This document shows positions 11,137 through 24,667 of a stretch of 64,000 bases of DNA, piece after piece. The notes below the pieces were generated by a model that saw nothing but the letters and a program-made list of their open reading frames with translations, did no database searches and was not told where the DNA came from. The position numbers and the translations under genes are program-made. The DNA comes from Zelopaecilomyces penicillatus (taxonomy: Eukaryota; Ascomycota; Sordariomycetes; Hypocreales; Pseudodiploosporaceae), in contig VCCP01000007.1 of assembly GCA_005765155.1 (NCBI GenBank), forward strand, positions 2,125,501-2,189,500, in the 5' to 3' direction. Numbering within the stretch: the stretch's first letter is position 1; every line of letters begins with the position of its first letter.

Positions 11137-13489
11137 GTTGTTGGTTATGAAATGAGAATAATGAGAAGCTATGTGTGGTTGGTTTGGTGAACTGAGCACA
11201 AAGGTAGGAACAAGTTGATAAGTGGCAGCAATGGTGGGTTTGTCTTCCTTTCTTGGAAACAAGTGATCTGAGTTTTAGTTCCTCTATCAGACCACTGGAG
11301 CAGGCTCATCTTTATATCTGTGGTTTAGAATGTGGTTTGCAGTCGCTCATCATCTAATAGGCTAATAGGAGCGATTCATCGGAAAGCCGTGTCTCGTTGG
11401 CTACTTTTCGCCTCACTACCTGAAAGCCTACATGCTGACATACAAATGGGGGAAGATGCCTTGGTCAATCGACCGAATGTTGCCTCTCCAAACGTGGAGT
11501 CGTCACAAAACGTTGCAAGTTTACCCTTTTGTTGTTGTCTCGTTTTGTTTTCTCTTCAAGGGGGTCGAATTGCTCACGGCCGTCCTCGGGCGACAGGGAC
11601 AGCAGGTTAAGCAAAGTCGGCAAAGCACCCCAGGCTGCATGCCGTAGATCTGTCAAATAGTAAAGTGGCGCCTGCGGCGTCCCCATTACGATTGCAATGC
11701 AAGATGCAGCACACTGCCGGGAACTTCTTTGAGCGGCTGTTGATGATGGGTGGCGACAAATGGGAATCTATGAAGCCCCCCCCTCTCATCCCAAACAAAA
11801 AGAAAATAAGAATAAAGAAAGAAACCACCGCAGTTGTTGTCCCCCCCTTCTGCATCACCCCAATGTCTCGGATGATGGCCATAGAGGGAAGTTCAAGGCT
11901 TTTGTACCACGACGAATCTACAGGCTGAGAAAGTTTTAGCATGACCCGGATGCAAGTTCTATCCGGTTCGTTTTTTTTACCTATAGAACGGCACACCGGA
12001 ATCATGGATGACGATGCACTGCAGGCGGAAGAGCATTGATGATGAGTAAACATGAGGATAAGGAACCGGGTGTTTCTTGAGATGAGAAAAGAGAGAAACG
12101 GCAAAGGCCGATTTAGTGAAGTTCGGGGGCGTGATGGCGGGAGTTCTGGTGCTTGAATTTGAGGAACTTGCTTCTGATAATGCTCATTGTTAACTTGTGA
12201 GTATATCCTGTTAGAGCGGCACTCTTGGAGCGATGATAAAGTGACTGGTGTCTACGCAACTTCAGCTTATCACATCATAAAGAACAATTGTGGCGACAAC
12301 ATCCCAACGCTCATTCCCCCTCTGCAGCTGCGTTTGGGTGCTGCAACACCCATCAAAAAAAAAAAGCTATTACTGGGGCAGCACAACGTTTACAAAGCAA
12401 AACCAGGTTCACGGGACTCGAGTCGTCCAGAATCGAGCGCAAGGCTTGCGGGATCTCATATCCGGTTGCAATGATATCCTGCTGTGCGACCACATTTGAA
12501 AGCCCAGCCAACCATTTCTTCCTTCCCCATCACTCTGTGTCTCTCTCCTTCTTCCCGGGTATATCCGACAGCATGGATGCATGCATGTATGTATGCATGT
12601 ACGTCGGAGAAAGAGAGAAGGGGAAGCCAGGTTGGTGGGATAGATGTGAACCAGAAAAGGAAAACGCCTTAAAACTGGGGTGTTATTTGTCAGAACATGC
12701 TGGTAATCGGGCACACCACCCACACACACAAAGGTGTCAGGGTTTGATACCTTGTCTGGTAACGAAACCGGGATATAATTGCGAAAGCCTTACTATCTTT
12801 ATATGATTTTGGAAGGATTCAATCTCCGAGACAATTTGCGATGACAAGGTGGTTGAGTAATGTGGGGGATGAAGAATTGGAGATGCGAGCTGAATGTTGC
12901 AACAACTTTGTTTAGAATATTGTTGATGTAAGAAACCTGCTTTTACTGGGATGTGAGGGTCTTTCTTTGTTTACTATATCATTCCAAGACTATTAAGAAT
13001 TGTTCATGTCTGTTCTGGTGTAGGTGACACCTGCCACTAGCACAACATAAACCAAGCTACACACCACATCCATCCATCCAGAGCACATTTCGTGATGTGG
13101 ACCAAAAAAAAAAACAAAGATACCATACTGTATGCCCAAACTCCAAAATGCCTTGCCATTTTTTGTAATCCGTCAATATTACCCGCTGAGAAGATTGGTT
13201 GTGGTTTTGTTGCATATGAAGAAAACTTTCATGCCGGCAGTGATGACGGTGATGCCGGGATGTTCCGGCGAAGCGCACCGGGGCGGGACCGCCGCTGGTT
13301 TCCACTTTATCGTTGGCCGTGCATGTCATTGCCCGCCAAGATGAAAAAAAACCAAATAAACCACACCCTGTGATGAAGAAGAAAAAAACAATGAAAATAG
13401 AAAACTCCTGAAATAAATTCCGCACATTGAAAACAATGTCAACTTTGACAGAAAAAAAAGAAAATAGAAAAGCCAGGAACAAAATATGT
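11137..13489. other. Intergenic between Cys-rich paralogs A and B
   Basis: No gene supported. It contains short homopolymers and an ATGC/ATGT-type simple stretch near 12,570-12,605. Open frames are short and lack domains. Confidence 0.5.
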
Positions 13490-13825
13490 TCACGGCCCCT
13501 CGGGATCCCCCGGATGACACGTCGAACAGCATATATGCTCACACCGAAACAGACTCCCCTCGTGAATCATGACGCAGCCACAGCGGCCAGCCTTGTTCCA
13601 GACATAGCCGCACCAGCAGCAGGCCCACACGCCGCCGAGGGCCTCAAAGGGACAGGCCTTGAGCGGGCACGGGGGCGTGGAGGAGCCCGGCGGCGGCGGG
13701 TAGGGCACGGTCTGCTTGGAGAAGTTCTTGCAGGGCATGCGGCCGTTGGTGGTGGCCTCGGCGCAGTACTTCATGTGCGTGGAGGTGTGTTCGCAGAGGA
13801 GGTGGTAGGTGACTTGATGGCACAT
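13490..13825 (-). CDS. Cys/His-rich putative zinc-binding protein, paralog B
   Basis: A single exon encodes 111 residues. Same layout as paralog A but without the basic tail: MCHQVTYHLLCEH at the start, KYC, MPCKNF, PCPLKACPF, the GGVWACCWC core, GRCGC, and CEHICCSTC near the end. About 14 cysteines plus conserved His suggest a compact Zn-binding fold in the cytosol or nucleus, since no signal peptide is present. Orientation matches paralogs A and C, so tandem duplication followed by fast divergence is the simplest origin. I know of no function for this family. Confidence 0.7.
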   Translation of the reverse strand: MCHQVTYHLLCEHTSTHMKYCAEATTNGRMPCKNFSKQTVPYPPPPGSSTPPCPLKACPFEALGGVWACCWCGYVWNKAGRCGCVMIHEGSLFRCEHICCSTCHPGDPEGP

Positions 13826-16816
13826 GATGATTGAGCTTGAATTGAAGTTTGAGGTTTGAAGTATGAACTGTGAACTGTTGGCTTGTGTCTGATAATGTTG
13901 TGATAAATGGCTGGTGAAATTGGCGGCGAGTGGCCTTGTTGGAGATGAATCAGGAGAACTGCCGGTAATGGGAAACCTCCCCCAAGTTTGGTAAAGTTGC
14001 CAAAACTAGTCGCTGATGGCTGCCGATCAACAACTCAAGAAGTATGTGTTGGCGTGTGTGTGTGTGTTTGGTATGTCAGAAATAGACACGGCGAGTCAGG
14101 ATGACTGTAAATAGCCCTGGAACCGTGTTGATGACGTTTTTGGTTTTCGATATCTTTTCGAAGTAAAAAAAATCCGCAAAGTGTCAAAAAAAAAGACCGT
14201 TGAAATCCCTTTTTTTTGTGGTGGTGCGCCCAAAAAAAAAAAAGATTATCACCCACTGAGCCAATGCAGTTTACAGGGGAAAAAAAAAAAATTATACAGC
14301 CTCGGATGTTTATCTTTAAACGGCTGTTTTTGCTGTGATGAGGAAGCGCTGGCCGCGTTCTCGGCCCCTTTGTCGAATTCTGTCACTCACTCACTCACTC
14401 AAATCCTCCTCTTTTTTTTTCCTTCTTGTCTACCGTGTTCTGTTTGGGCTGCTCAATTCCGTTCAACTCCAGTCACTCACTCATTCACTTCACTTGCTTG
14501 CTCTCATAAGCGTTCTCCCTCTTGTTTCACACGCAACGTTCCCTTATCATAACCCCTCCCCCGCCTTAAAGAAACACCACAAAAAAAAGTAGGGTTAAAA
14601 TGGGTTCGGTCCCTATCTTCTGATTAGGCTAGAATAGTGGGCAAATTTGGTAGGAAATGGGGGGAGAAAACGGAAAAGAAAATGCTCCGGAAGGGGGGGG
14701 GGGGGGAGAGAAGAATAATCAGCGCGTGATGATGGGTGGATGATGGTTGGGGGGTGGGTGAATGACGTCTTCTTTGGTAGTAGTAGGAGGAGTAAGGCAG
14801 TTACTGTGGAGAGGGGGACAGCAGCGGATGTGTTTCCCTTTGTGGTTGGTAAGAAGATGTGATGTTTAGTAAGGAAAGAGGAAGAGATTGTGAGTGAATT
14901 GGGTTAATTAATGGCTAGGATGTTATGCTTGTGATGATGGGTCGATGGAAGTTGATGCCAATGCTGATGCTGATGCCTGTGCAGGAGAGGTGATTTACAA
15001 CTACCGATGAGACGACACTGCCGTGTTTTCGTCTTTATATATATATACCGAATCAATGCTCAATGGCTTCGTCCACACGAAGAACCAATATCCGTCCGTC
15101 GGCCGCAACTCATCGCCTCTCCTTTTTCCATTTCTCAACCGATTGCACGACAAATCACAGAAAATAAAACAAAAGTCGCCGAGTTGGAAAAACTACGCCG
15201 CAGCCACCAGCCGCCGCCGCCGCTGTTACTAGACAGTGACTTGAACACACCCGCCCGTAAAAGATACGCACCGTCTCTTCTTACCTTTGTTCACGAACAT
15301 TTGACTCGGAGGAGGTGTCAGTCCGCAAATTTAAGCGATGATCTATTTGTCTATTCTGTAATTCGTTATCGTATGTTTTTTATGTCGTTCCGCCTTTCGC
15401 CAGCTCTGTAACCGAGGGAGGTGATGGAGGCAAGGAAATGTCTGAGATTAGGGTGGATTGTGGCTTTCCAGCCCCTTGGAGTTGCCGAAGTTTGTGGTGG
15501 GGTGAAGCGGCAGAGAGAGATTGTGATGTGTGCATATGTGTGTGTGGTAAACGAAGAAGAGGACCAACGAATGTAGGTATATCCCTCGATGATGGATGAT
15601 TGTTTGATGGCCCTCTACAGGTGTAGATACGATACAAACAATGTCTGTCATGCTGCGTGGCGGCATCGATCGGCACCGGGAGCCGGGACGGGATCCATCG
15701 GGCTGCTGACTGGTGTAGGGGTCTCATCTATTTTGAGTCACGATGCCTGTCATGTCCATACAGAACAGGGAGGGCGAGTAATAAAATGTACATACATTAC
15801 ATACTGCTGGATTATACGTGTGTGTTATGTGGATAGTTTAACATCAAACGTGCTCACAGTAGTCTACACCAACTGATGAATGAAAATTTGCACATTGGGT
15901 ATGATGGAATGCTAGAGTTACAGTTGCATTTCCCTAAAACTGGAAAGACAATAAAAATCCTTCCAGCGCATGAACCCAAGTAACCAAAAACAGAAAGGGA
16001 ACCCTAAAATGATCGACAGTCAAACAGGCTCCAAAGGGGAATGTAATGCAACATCACAAGGTACACCTTCAATTTGGGGAAGGTCGTTAATATTACCAAC
16101 AAAATCTCGTCCCTATCCCGTTCATCAGAGGGAGAAACTCGAGCCGAGGTTACCTTTGTTTTTCTTTCCTTTTTTTCTTTTTATTTTCCGCCTCGGTCAA
16201 AAAAAAAAAAGGGTCTTATGTATGTGTGTGTGTTTGTGTAGAGGGAAGATGTTCTGGAACTTCTGAGACGGCAGATTTCGGGATTGGCAATGTCGCAAAT
16301 TTTGTTCCGAGATGCATATGCATGAGAGGGCTGATTAATGTTAAATAACAATCTTGTGGTTTGTTGATTTTTGGTGTTTTAGGGTAGGTATTTTGGTCAT
16401 AATCATTGCTACATGGTACACATGAAAGGCCTCAATCACGACAAGATCATCTACATGTGAGGCAAACCACACATTTATGGTAGAGAGTCTAAAGAAATAC
16501 TAGACGACATCACAAGACACAGACATTCATTAAATCAGTAAAAATGATATGAAAAGACAGCATTCCTCGCTTGTTTAATTACGCCCAGGTCCATAGCATC
16601 TACTTTACACCTACTCCCCTCTTGGCTCTTCATCATTGACTGTGGCAAGGAGTCATCTAGTAACACCAAATTATCACGGTGTAACCAGCAATTCCTACTC
16701 CTATCACATCAAGAAAAAGCCTCGCCCTGTATTCACTCCCATCGATACAATGAGGAAACAGCAGAGTCACCCCCAAACACATACACGCAAATCAACAAAC
16801 ATCTGTAACCCCCTGC
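13826..16816. other. Intergenic between Cys-rich paralogs B and C
   Basis: About 3 kb with no gene supported. It contains many mononucleotide tracts, CACT repeats near 14,385-14,400, a 14-G run at 14,693-14,706, and a TATATATATA stretch near 15,040. Open frames are short and low-complexity. Confidence 0.5.
14693..14706. repeat. G14 homopolymer
   Basis: Fourteen consecutive G residues within a purine-rich stretch. It is directly visible and likely variable in length between isolates. Confidence 0.9.
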
Positions 16817-17194
16817 CTACACATCCGCCGTACAGCTCTCACACACCTCGTGATAGCAAAACGTATCCGGACAGCCCTTCTTCCGGTGGTGGCAACACCG
16901 GTACACATTGCCTCCACGCTTACACTTGCAACACACCCAGCGCCCATTAAGATCCTGCAGCCGGCAGGCTCCCGAGCTGCACGCGGGAGCGATCAGGCAG
17001 CCGCCCCTTGCGCACGGGTTCGCCTGGAGCAGGCTGTGCGCCGGGTCGAGGATGGCCGAGAGGCAGGGCATCTGCTCGTTGGTGAGGGAGTCGATGGTGG
17101 TGGCGGCTGCGCAGTAGGAGTAGTGTAGTACGAGCGAAGGCGGCTGCGTGCATGGGTGCTGGTGGTAGTAATGAAGGTATGAAAAGATGCACAT
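16817..17194 (-). CDS. Cys/His-rich putative zinc-binding protein, paralog C
   Basis: A single exon encodes 125 residues, the most diverged of the three paralogs. It keeps the ordered elements of A and B: M-C start, a tyrosine-rich HYYHQHPC segment, YSYC, MPC, Cys pairs (CARGGC, CSSGAC), the GRWVCCKC core, and a C-terminal CYHEVCESC that matches CEHICCSTC and CDHGCCDQC of the other two. It has an extra central segment of about 15 residues and a basic HHRKKGC stretch. No signal peptide. Start choice is supported by the shared M-C beginning. Role unknown. Confidence 0.66.
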   Translation of the reverse strand: MCIFSYLHYYHQHPCTQPPSLVLHYSYCAAATTIDSLTNEQMPCLSAILDPAHSLLQANPCARGGCLIAPACSSGACRLQDLNGRWVCCKCKRGGNVYRCCHHRKKGCPDTFCYHEVCESCTADV

Positions 17195-20100
17195 CTTTAC
17201 TACCTTTTTTTTTTGTCCCTGTCTCTTCCTGGTTCACCCTCTTTGAACCCTTTTCGTGTCTTCTCTCAGAGACGGAAATGAGATGTGAATATGTGATGGC
17301 GTGCAATCTCTCCTGTGGAATTTGTCTCCAGCGCAACAAAACGACAGGCACAAAAGAAGAGGCGCTGCTGATTTTGCGGTGGGAGGTCGTACCATACGTC
17401 GCAATGTCTCGGCTGCTCGCCGACGCCCGGCCGTATTTCGAGGCCGAAGAACACCGGGCCTGGCTTGCAGTGATTGGATATCTGTTGAAGCAGGTGGCTT
17501 GCTGTTGTCTTTACCTTGTGTCCCGAGAAAGGAGGGATGAGGCAGCAAGTGTTGAGAAAAGAAACAAACAGGGCTAAAAGCACTGCGTCTCTGGAAATGA
17601 CAGCTGTTGCTTCTATGCAGGTTGAGGTGCGGTGACTTTGAGATGAGGTACTCAGTTCTTTGTTGCAAAGAAGCGCAGGTATTGTATAGTGAATTGGCAA
17701 GGCTAGATTGAGAGCACGCGCAAGTCGTGAGTCTGTTGTCAGATGAGAGACTGTATCTGATATCTGACTCAACTTCTAACCCTTGTCAGAGCTAGTAACA
17801 ATGACTGCAGAATTATGTGAGAATAGTCCTTTTGGTGTTGACCATCTGCTCTTTGGAGTTGACGGTTGGTCACAACCTCGAGATTGTCCAAAACCGCCAG
17901 AAGATCGTTTCGAAAGGAGAAGCGCCTCCTTAAAGAGCCTTCACAGTGAGCTTTCTAGACACAGGTAGAGAAGTGGAGTAAACAAAACCCAGAGTATAAT
18001 TCGGGACAAAACTAATAAACAGCTTGGGGAAAGAGAAAAAGTAGTTCAATGCTTAACTGATGATGGAAGTCAAATGTTCACTTGTGGCGAACCGTGGAGT
18101 TGTTGAGTAGATTTTGTCAGTGTCTTCATTTCTTTGATTCGAGATCCTCTGCTCCCTTGATATAAAAGAACCTGCGCAAATCAATGGGCATATTACCTCC
18201 ATTAGAGGAATCAAGCAACCTGATGAACTCTCCCAAGGACCGAATCCAATTGCGCGGTCTCCCATCTCCATCTGCAAAAAGGCCAAGGCAGCAGGAGCAG
18301 AAACCGCAAAACCGCCGCCCTACCCCTGGGGATATTGCCCCCCTCCCATGAAGCGCTGCGTATCACGATACCGCGCAAAGGTAGGCCGCGCGCCGAGGTC
18401 GAAATCAATAGTCAGCTTCCTGTGCGGCGGTTACTCTTCTCTTCTCCGTACCGCGCCCTCGTGTTTGTCGACCATGCTGTTACCACAAGGGGAAAACATT
18501 TATTGAGTAGTGCACGTCAGTGTTGAGGCATAAAACGGCCAAGAGGGAGCGGGAACACAAAGAAGCAGAAAGTGAGACATATGGAAGGATTGGATATTAG
18601 AGCAAGAAATGTTTGTGCAAGGATGACAGCCTATCTATTTGAGGCATGCTGGCAGTCATATGGATTATTGCAGATAGACCGTTGATGCAGTTAAATTGTC
18701 AAGGTGTTTAGCTGAGCTGTAGGATTCATAGTGGCGTTGCCGTCATACCCTTGATAATTCCTACACTTTTTAAGAGGATAACGAACATGGAATTCGACGT
18801 ATTTTCGGTGGAAAGAAATGACAGGAGCTTGTGTGATGATAGCCAAGAGCTTCCAGAACATCATCCCAAGACATACTCTGAGTAACAAGAACCTCTACTG
18901 ATGCGACGGAAGTCTTACCAATACCAATAGGTTGCACCAACGTAAAATGCATCCGTTTCCCCGTCGGACAAGTAGGAGGCTCATGTGGAGTTGCGTGATG
19001 CGAACCACGGGCCATTATCATAGCAGCTGAGAGTGGACCGCGTACGAAAATTCTGTTCTTTTGACAGAGCCTTGGATGATTCTCTTCTTTTAGCAGGAAA
19101 AGAACCATAGGGGTTCTCAATCACCGAAGACCATGTCCTTGTTTTTGAATAATGCTATGAAAGCTGATAAATCATGGCCTGACTGTAGAGAATAATCTCA
19201 TCCATTATGCGGCATGAGTGTAACCATTGGCATGAATGTCAACTTTTTGTTGAAGCACTTACGCTGAATCAACATATGTCATAGGACTGTCTTGTCAAGG
19301 CCCAGCGTGGAAATAACCCCCCCTGAGCATCTTTGACTGCTTGTCAATATGACCTCGAGTTGTTGAGATGAATCTGTCTTTCAATCATAGGCATACAAGA
19401 GACACATAGATTAGAGTAGCATATGGAATTTTCTTGAATGACAGAGGTCGTGTCTCACAACAACGTCCAGACAGCGTGGGAGGTTAGCCTCGCACGTGAG
19501 AACTGCGCCCAAATCGCTCACGAACAATGCAGCAAGCCGACACACTACGATTTCGTCATCCCAGTGTAAAAGGACACAAAAGTGGCGTCGGGTCGTCATA
19601 AAAGAGGATTTCCAGATCGTACGAAGGGTGCCTGCATCGAGATAAATGCGGACGAGAACTTGGCTCAATAGTCCGGTCATAGAGCTCATTCACATGCCTT
19701 AGAATACTTGAGAGCCCCCACGCAGAAGAGGATGGAATTGAACCATCTATTGTTTAGTTAAGTTTGCACTGTGATGAGAATGGGCATGTCTCGGCCCGAG
19801 CAAAACCGGGCTGGCTAATGACTAGAGAATGATGGTTGGCAGATGTAGGGCTAGCACAATATATTTGGGGGCTTCCAGTTGCCAACTCAGCTATTACCTA
19901 ACAAGCTTATAATAGCCGTGGCTTGATGGCGTTTTAATGTAGCGGCACTTACCAGTATAGCCAACAAAACCCCAGTGCTCATCTCCACATGACAGCAGGC
20001 CGCAGAATGTGGGATAGCTCAAAGTAGACTGAGAAACATATGAATGAGAAAAGCAATTTAGGCTCATGTCAGCAGAGAGATGCAGCTTTTCAGCTAGTAT

Positions 20101-20503
20101 GTTCTGTGTGTTGCCGTGGCGGAGTGGCATTGTACAAGCTGAAAAAGATGCTACCGTGGTTCGATGGCGGCTGTTGTGGGCAATAAACACTATACTGGAC
20201 GCCACGCCTGCAGCCTTCTTCTTGTATCCGTATCCGGAATGTCTCTTTTTTCATCAGGATATTGAAATGTCTAGCACATTTTGTTTAGTGTACGTAGCAA
20301 CGTGATGCTAGATCAGTATGGCGACATTTGAAAAGGTGGTTCTGCCAAGAAGCGAATCTTGATTATGAGTAGGCAAGGAAAATATTGAATGACAAAAAGA
20401 TAAATAATATGTCAACAGTAGTAATAGTAATAGCTGTAGTAAAGTCTGCCAGGATATCCCAAAACGCCGTACATGCTATGTCCCGCCATGCATGAGAATC
20501 TCA
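17195..20503. other. Gene-poor interval upstream of paralog C, downstream of AP-2 mu
   Basis: About 3.3 kb without a gene I can support on either strand. Open frames stay below about 145 codons, overlap on opposite strands and show no motif. The first few hundred bases probably contain the promoter of paralog C. Confidence 0.45.
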
Positions 20504-21974
20504 TCAAAACCTGTGGCCTCGTTAGTCCCGAAAACAGATACAGATCACGGCATAGCAGGGTACCTACCTGATTTCATATGAACCCGCCCTGGTCATGTAC
20601 CGGACCCATTTCACGCTCGAGTAGTTGCTCTTCTCAAAAACCTTTAGATACCTCACCAACAAACCCGAACTCGTAAACATCAGCAAGCTAAAGTTCATGC
20701 TCAGGGGGGGTCGGCTCCATGCCCGTTGGTTAGTCATGCTGGTCAGGATGGCCTCGGCGCTGAGCACGTATTCGCTCTGGCCCGTGAACCGGCCAATCTT
20801 CCAGACAATGACGTTTTCACTGGGCTCGTACTTGGCCTTGCCCTGCGTGCACCGCTCCGTGATCTTGGCCGTGTTCAGCGGGGTCGGGATTTTGATGATG
20901 ACATTTGTGGCAAAGAGCTTGGAGCCAAAGTTGGCTTTAACGCCAATGCTATACTCAACCTTGGAGCGCCCCACCTCGTTTACAATGGCATGGACCTTGA
21001 AGGGGAGGTTAACATTCTCCGTGGCGCGGTACCGCATCAGCTCAAACTCGCCATCTGGAGGAACGAAGCTGATAATCCTGTCCGTGTCAAACTTGCCCAG
21101 CTTGACACATTGGTGGAACTGGCAGTCCTCCAGCGTCACACTCCCTGCCGCCGCCTTTGTGGCCTTGCTACCCATCTTGTTCCCGCTCGGCAGGCTGAGC
21201 AAGCCATCATTATCCAACAGCAACCTATCGTTGAGCCCGAATTTGCATTCAGGGGTACCCGTGAGATAGGCTCGCATGACAATCTGCCCAGTTACATCGG
21301 CGCGCAAAACTGCGCCGGTCGCCGACATGAGAAGGTTCACATCCTCTATGACGTCTACAAAGGCCTCGTTCTTGCGGTACTTGACGTCCGCCTTGCGCCA
21401 TGACAGAGCTCCAGTCGCCTGCATTGTGATTTTTGAGGTGTCTTCGGGGCGTGCTTCGGACTTGACGCCCTCTGTCGTAATGTACATCTTGAGGGTATCT
21501 GTCTCGGTGTTTTGTGGGTAGCCAAAGTCGATGATTTCTGTTGAGTCCAAGACATTAGCGCCCCGAATAGCCTATTGTGGCAAAACAAAAAGAGGAATTC
21601 CTGTCTTTTCAATTACACAGGGAACAGGGAACCATACCATCCAGCAGCTCGTACACCAAGACAAAGTTGTTCTTGACGGCCTCCTCATCAAACTTGCCAA
21701 AGTAGCCCTTGCCAAGCTGGATGAGGCGGTACAGGAACTCAAAGACTAGCGCGGCATTGGCATTGCTCTTGGTGATGGCGACCAGGTAGATGTTCTCGTG
21801 CTTGACATGGCTGAACGTGGTGCTGCCCAGGGTCAGGATGGGCGACCGCACCTGGGCATTGGAGATGACCTGGATGCGGAAGACGTCGGCGAGGCGGGGC
21901 CGGCAGTCATTGCGAAAGGCGCGGAAGATGAGGTTTTCGCCTTTCTGGTTGAAGATGAGCACGCCGGAGAGCAT
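20504..21974 (-). CDS. apm4: AP-2 complex subunit mu (clathrin adaptor)
   Basis: Medium subunit of the plasma-membrane AP-2 adaptor, which recognises cargo in clathrin-mediated endocytosis. Three exons (21974-21638, 21537-20568, 20510-20504) give 437 residues, the usual length. The N-terminal longin domain (residues 1-140) starts MLSGVLIFNQKGENLIFRAF and runs through NNFVLVYELLDEIIDFGYPQ, where the first splice restores the family sequence. The mu-homology domain follows, from about residue 170 (GALSWRKADVKYRKNEAFVD), and ends VKWVRYMTRAGSYEIRF. The last exon carries only 7 nt (end of Arg, Phe, stop); without that splice the frame stops one residue early. YEIRF and the overall sequence favour AP-2 over AP-1. 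Confidence 0.92.
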
Positions 21975-24667
21975 TTTGCGGTGGGAGGGACGCGTTGCGT
22001 GCGGAATGGCGTATGGAGGCTCTCCGATGAATGGGAGCGGGAGCTTCGGCCAAGGAGAGATCTGACGACAACAGAGGCCCAGCGAAATGCATCTACGTAG
22101 CTTCAGGAGGTGTGTCGCACAACTGGCTGATTCTGCCGTTGAGCTCCCAGGGCGGTGAGGATGCGAGACCAGTGGGTCGTTGTGGGGCCCCTCACTTTAT
22201 CGACGGTCAATTCTACGAACCACACACGCATTCAATGCCTTCAATTGACCCCTCTGGTTCACTATGCAAATGATCTGTACACCAAGAAAGCCGTCTCATC
22301 GACTTTGAAGTTGTTATTAACTGACACAACCCACATGAAAGATGCTCTCCTAAGGCTCAAGACAGCCGCGTAAGGATGATGACTGCCGCAGCAGAGCGGC
22401 AGAGCAAGCAGAATCAGCGAGATTCCTGTTTGTTTGGTCGAGACCAAGACTCGAGAGACAATCCGACTCAACAATGTCCGATGCTCTGGGTTATGAGCCC
22501 GCAGAGGTAAAAGACTAGATCAAAGCAGAACCATAGCCGGCGTTCCCACAACGCCCACACTACAGTCTCGTTGACATACAATGATGCGATAATGCTTGGC
22601 TCACTGCTCGGTAAGCACTGCTCCAACTCTGGACCGGATCTTTCTCACCGAACACCTCTTTTCTCATCGTCATGGAATACTGCTTCTCCTCGCTCCTTCT
22701 CGCCTGTACCCGTCAGTCTCACCTGCGCTGGCGTTTGCCATTGACTCCAACTTTACTCGGTGGCGCTCGTGCGGAGCTTTTCAGCCAGGTCCCAAGCAAG
22801 CCGAGCCTCCTTTCTCTGAATAAACACATATTTTTTTAGGCGTATAGACCAGCAATTGAACAATTTCTCTGTATAGTCGTGTCGATCGTCCCAGTCTCCA
22901 GAGATAGTTTGGGCGCCAACCAAAGTGCCGGCTTGCTCGAATACGAGGTACAATTGCCGGATTCACTTGTTTATATTAGCTGAAACTTTGCATTTTATGC
23001 CTGCAGTAGCTTGAATGCAGGAAAATCGATGCTTTGTTTGTACAGTGAATAGCTTCACATCGTTGGGAGAGAGCTATTTTGGGGGCTGGGCCAAGCCTGG
23101 CGCGTAGGCATCGCGATCGATCGCGTTTTCACCAATGACCACAGGCGTGAAAGATTACACTAAATTGCGTGATTCTCAATCATAACAATAACCGTCAACA
23201 CTGCCTCCATGATATTGTATGCTCCTAGCACTTACTATATCCAAGTGGCGGATGAGAAGAGGTTGCGCCCGACCAAGGAACGTGAACATCTGAGCATCAA
23301 GCCATGTTCATCCTCGAACTGCCCGTGCCTCGATGGTCTGGACAGAACGGGCATTAACTTACAAACTTACAAGGAGTATTGTTTGCCACATCTGCAAGTG
23401 TGTGGTGTTCCCCTGTCACTAGTTTACCAAGAATAGGTTAGCCACAAGCCTGGGCTGACTTGATTGGATACCTTTGTTCTGACTACCGCCATGCCCCTGA
23501 GCCACTTCCCAGCATCTTGTTAACTCGTTCACTATTTTCAGCGGCCCGCTGAGGGGCGGTTTGGGCCACCAGCACCAGCAAGGATGTTACACTCAATGGG
23601 AAAGCTGAAGAGTCTCGATTCTGAAAAGGCAATTGTTTTCAGTTGTGGAAGGTTCCGCGCACGGTAGATGGGGGTTGAGGTGCCCCTATTCCAACCATCT
23701 AGTTACCGCCCGTTCTTGTTGATACCCAATTCAATAACCGCCCGTGATTCAGCCAGGCGCTATTATCGTTTACATAATTGGGCACTTCAAACGACGGGTT
23801 GATGAAGCCCAGCGAACAACCTCAGGAGACATTCGACACGATCTCACTAAAGAAAAACAGCCGAGACATTTCCTGCTGACCCAGTGTTTAGAGTTACAGG
23901 CATAGCCTATGGGCCCAGAAGCAAGCAAAGTGTCTAGTTCCAGGTCCCGATCCATGTCTTGCATGGCTCTGCCTTGTTCCAGCCCACCACGGTAAACGCT
24001 TACAACGTCCAACACACCCCTGCCACACGGCGACTATTCAGCCTGCCAGCCATGGCTTTTGCATCCACAAAATCCATGACTTCACAAATGCGTGCCGGTA
24101 GACTGCCGCCCTGAGCTAGAGGTGTTCCTGGCTGTTGTTTCTTTTGATGAGGTCTCATTTCCCCATCTCTGCTAGTGACCTACCACCTATCCTCTCAGCC
24201 ACTAGTTCATAGTCTAGATCTCACCCCAGCACTCTGAATGGACGCCTCGAAGTCCGACCCTCAAGCACTATCCACGTTGAACCGCTTGAGTATGAGCCGC
24301 CATGACATGCACGGCTTGAAGTTGAAGGCTTACACTTACACAACACGGTCAATCAACCCTTTGAAGCCTCACGCTGTGCCGAGAAGGGGCATCCCAGGGC
24401 AAGCGCAGGTGCGAGGAGGATTCAATCTATCGAAACGAAGAGTTCTCAGCTCAACATGCGTGGGGTTTACACATATGATCTTTTTGCAGTCATAGCCGGA
24501 GACAACGATGGCCTCCTCAGCTATAAAGATGGCATGCTTCTCCCTCCGGATATCAACTTCTTTTTCTCATCAGGCAATTCCGACCTCGTCAATCGTTTAA
24601 TACCTACTTCTCATTCGCTAATACTTCAACTTCTACACTTAATCAATTCTATCCACAGCCCTTCAAA
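21975..24667. other. Intergenic between divergent AP-2 mu and repeat-protein genes
   Basis: About 2.7 kb without a supported gene. Promoter elements for the minus-strand AP-2 mu gene and the plus-strand repeat-protein gene must lie in it. No domain-bearing open frame or transposon remnant is visible. Confidence 0.5.
24522..24527 (+). promoter_or_regulatory. Candidate TATA box of the repeat-protein gene
   Basis: TATAAA lies 141 nt upstream of the start codon at 24668, followed by a CT-rich leader, an arrangement common in highly expressed genes of filamentous fungi. Position and sequence are seen; function is inferred. Confidence 0.4.
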
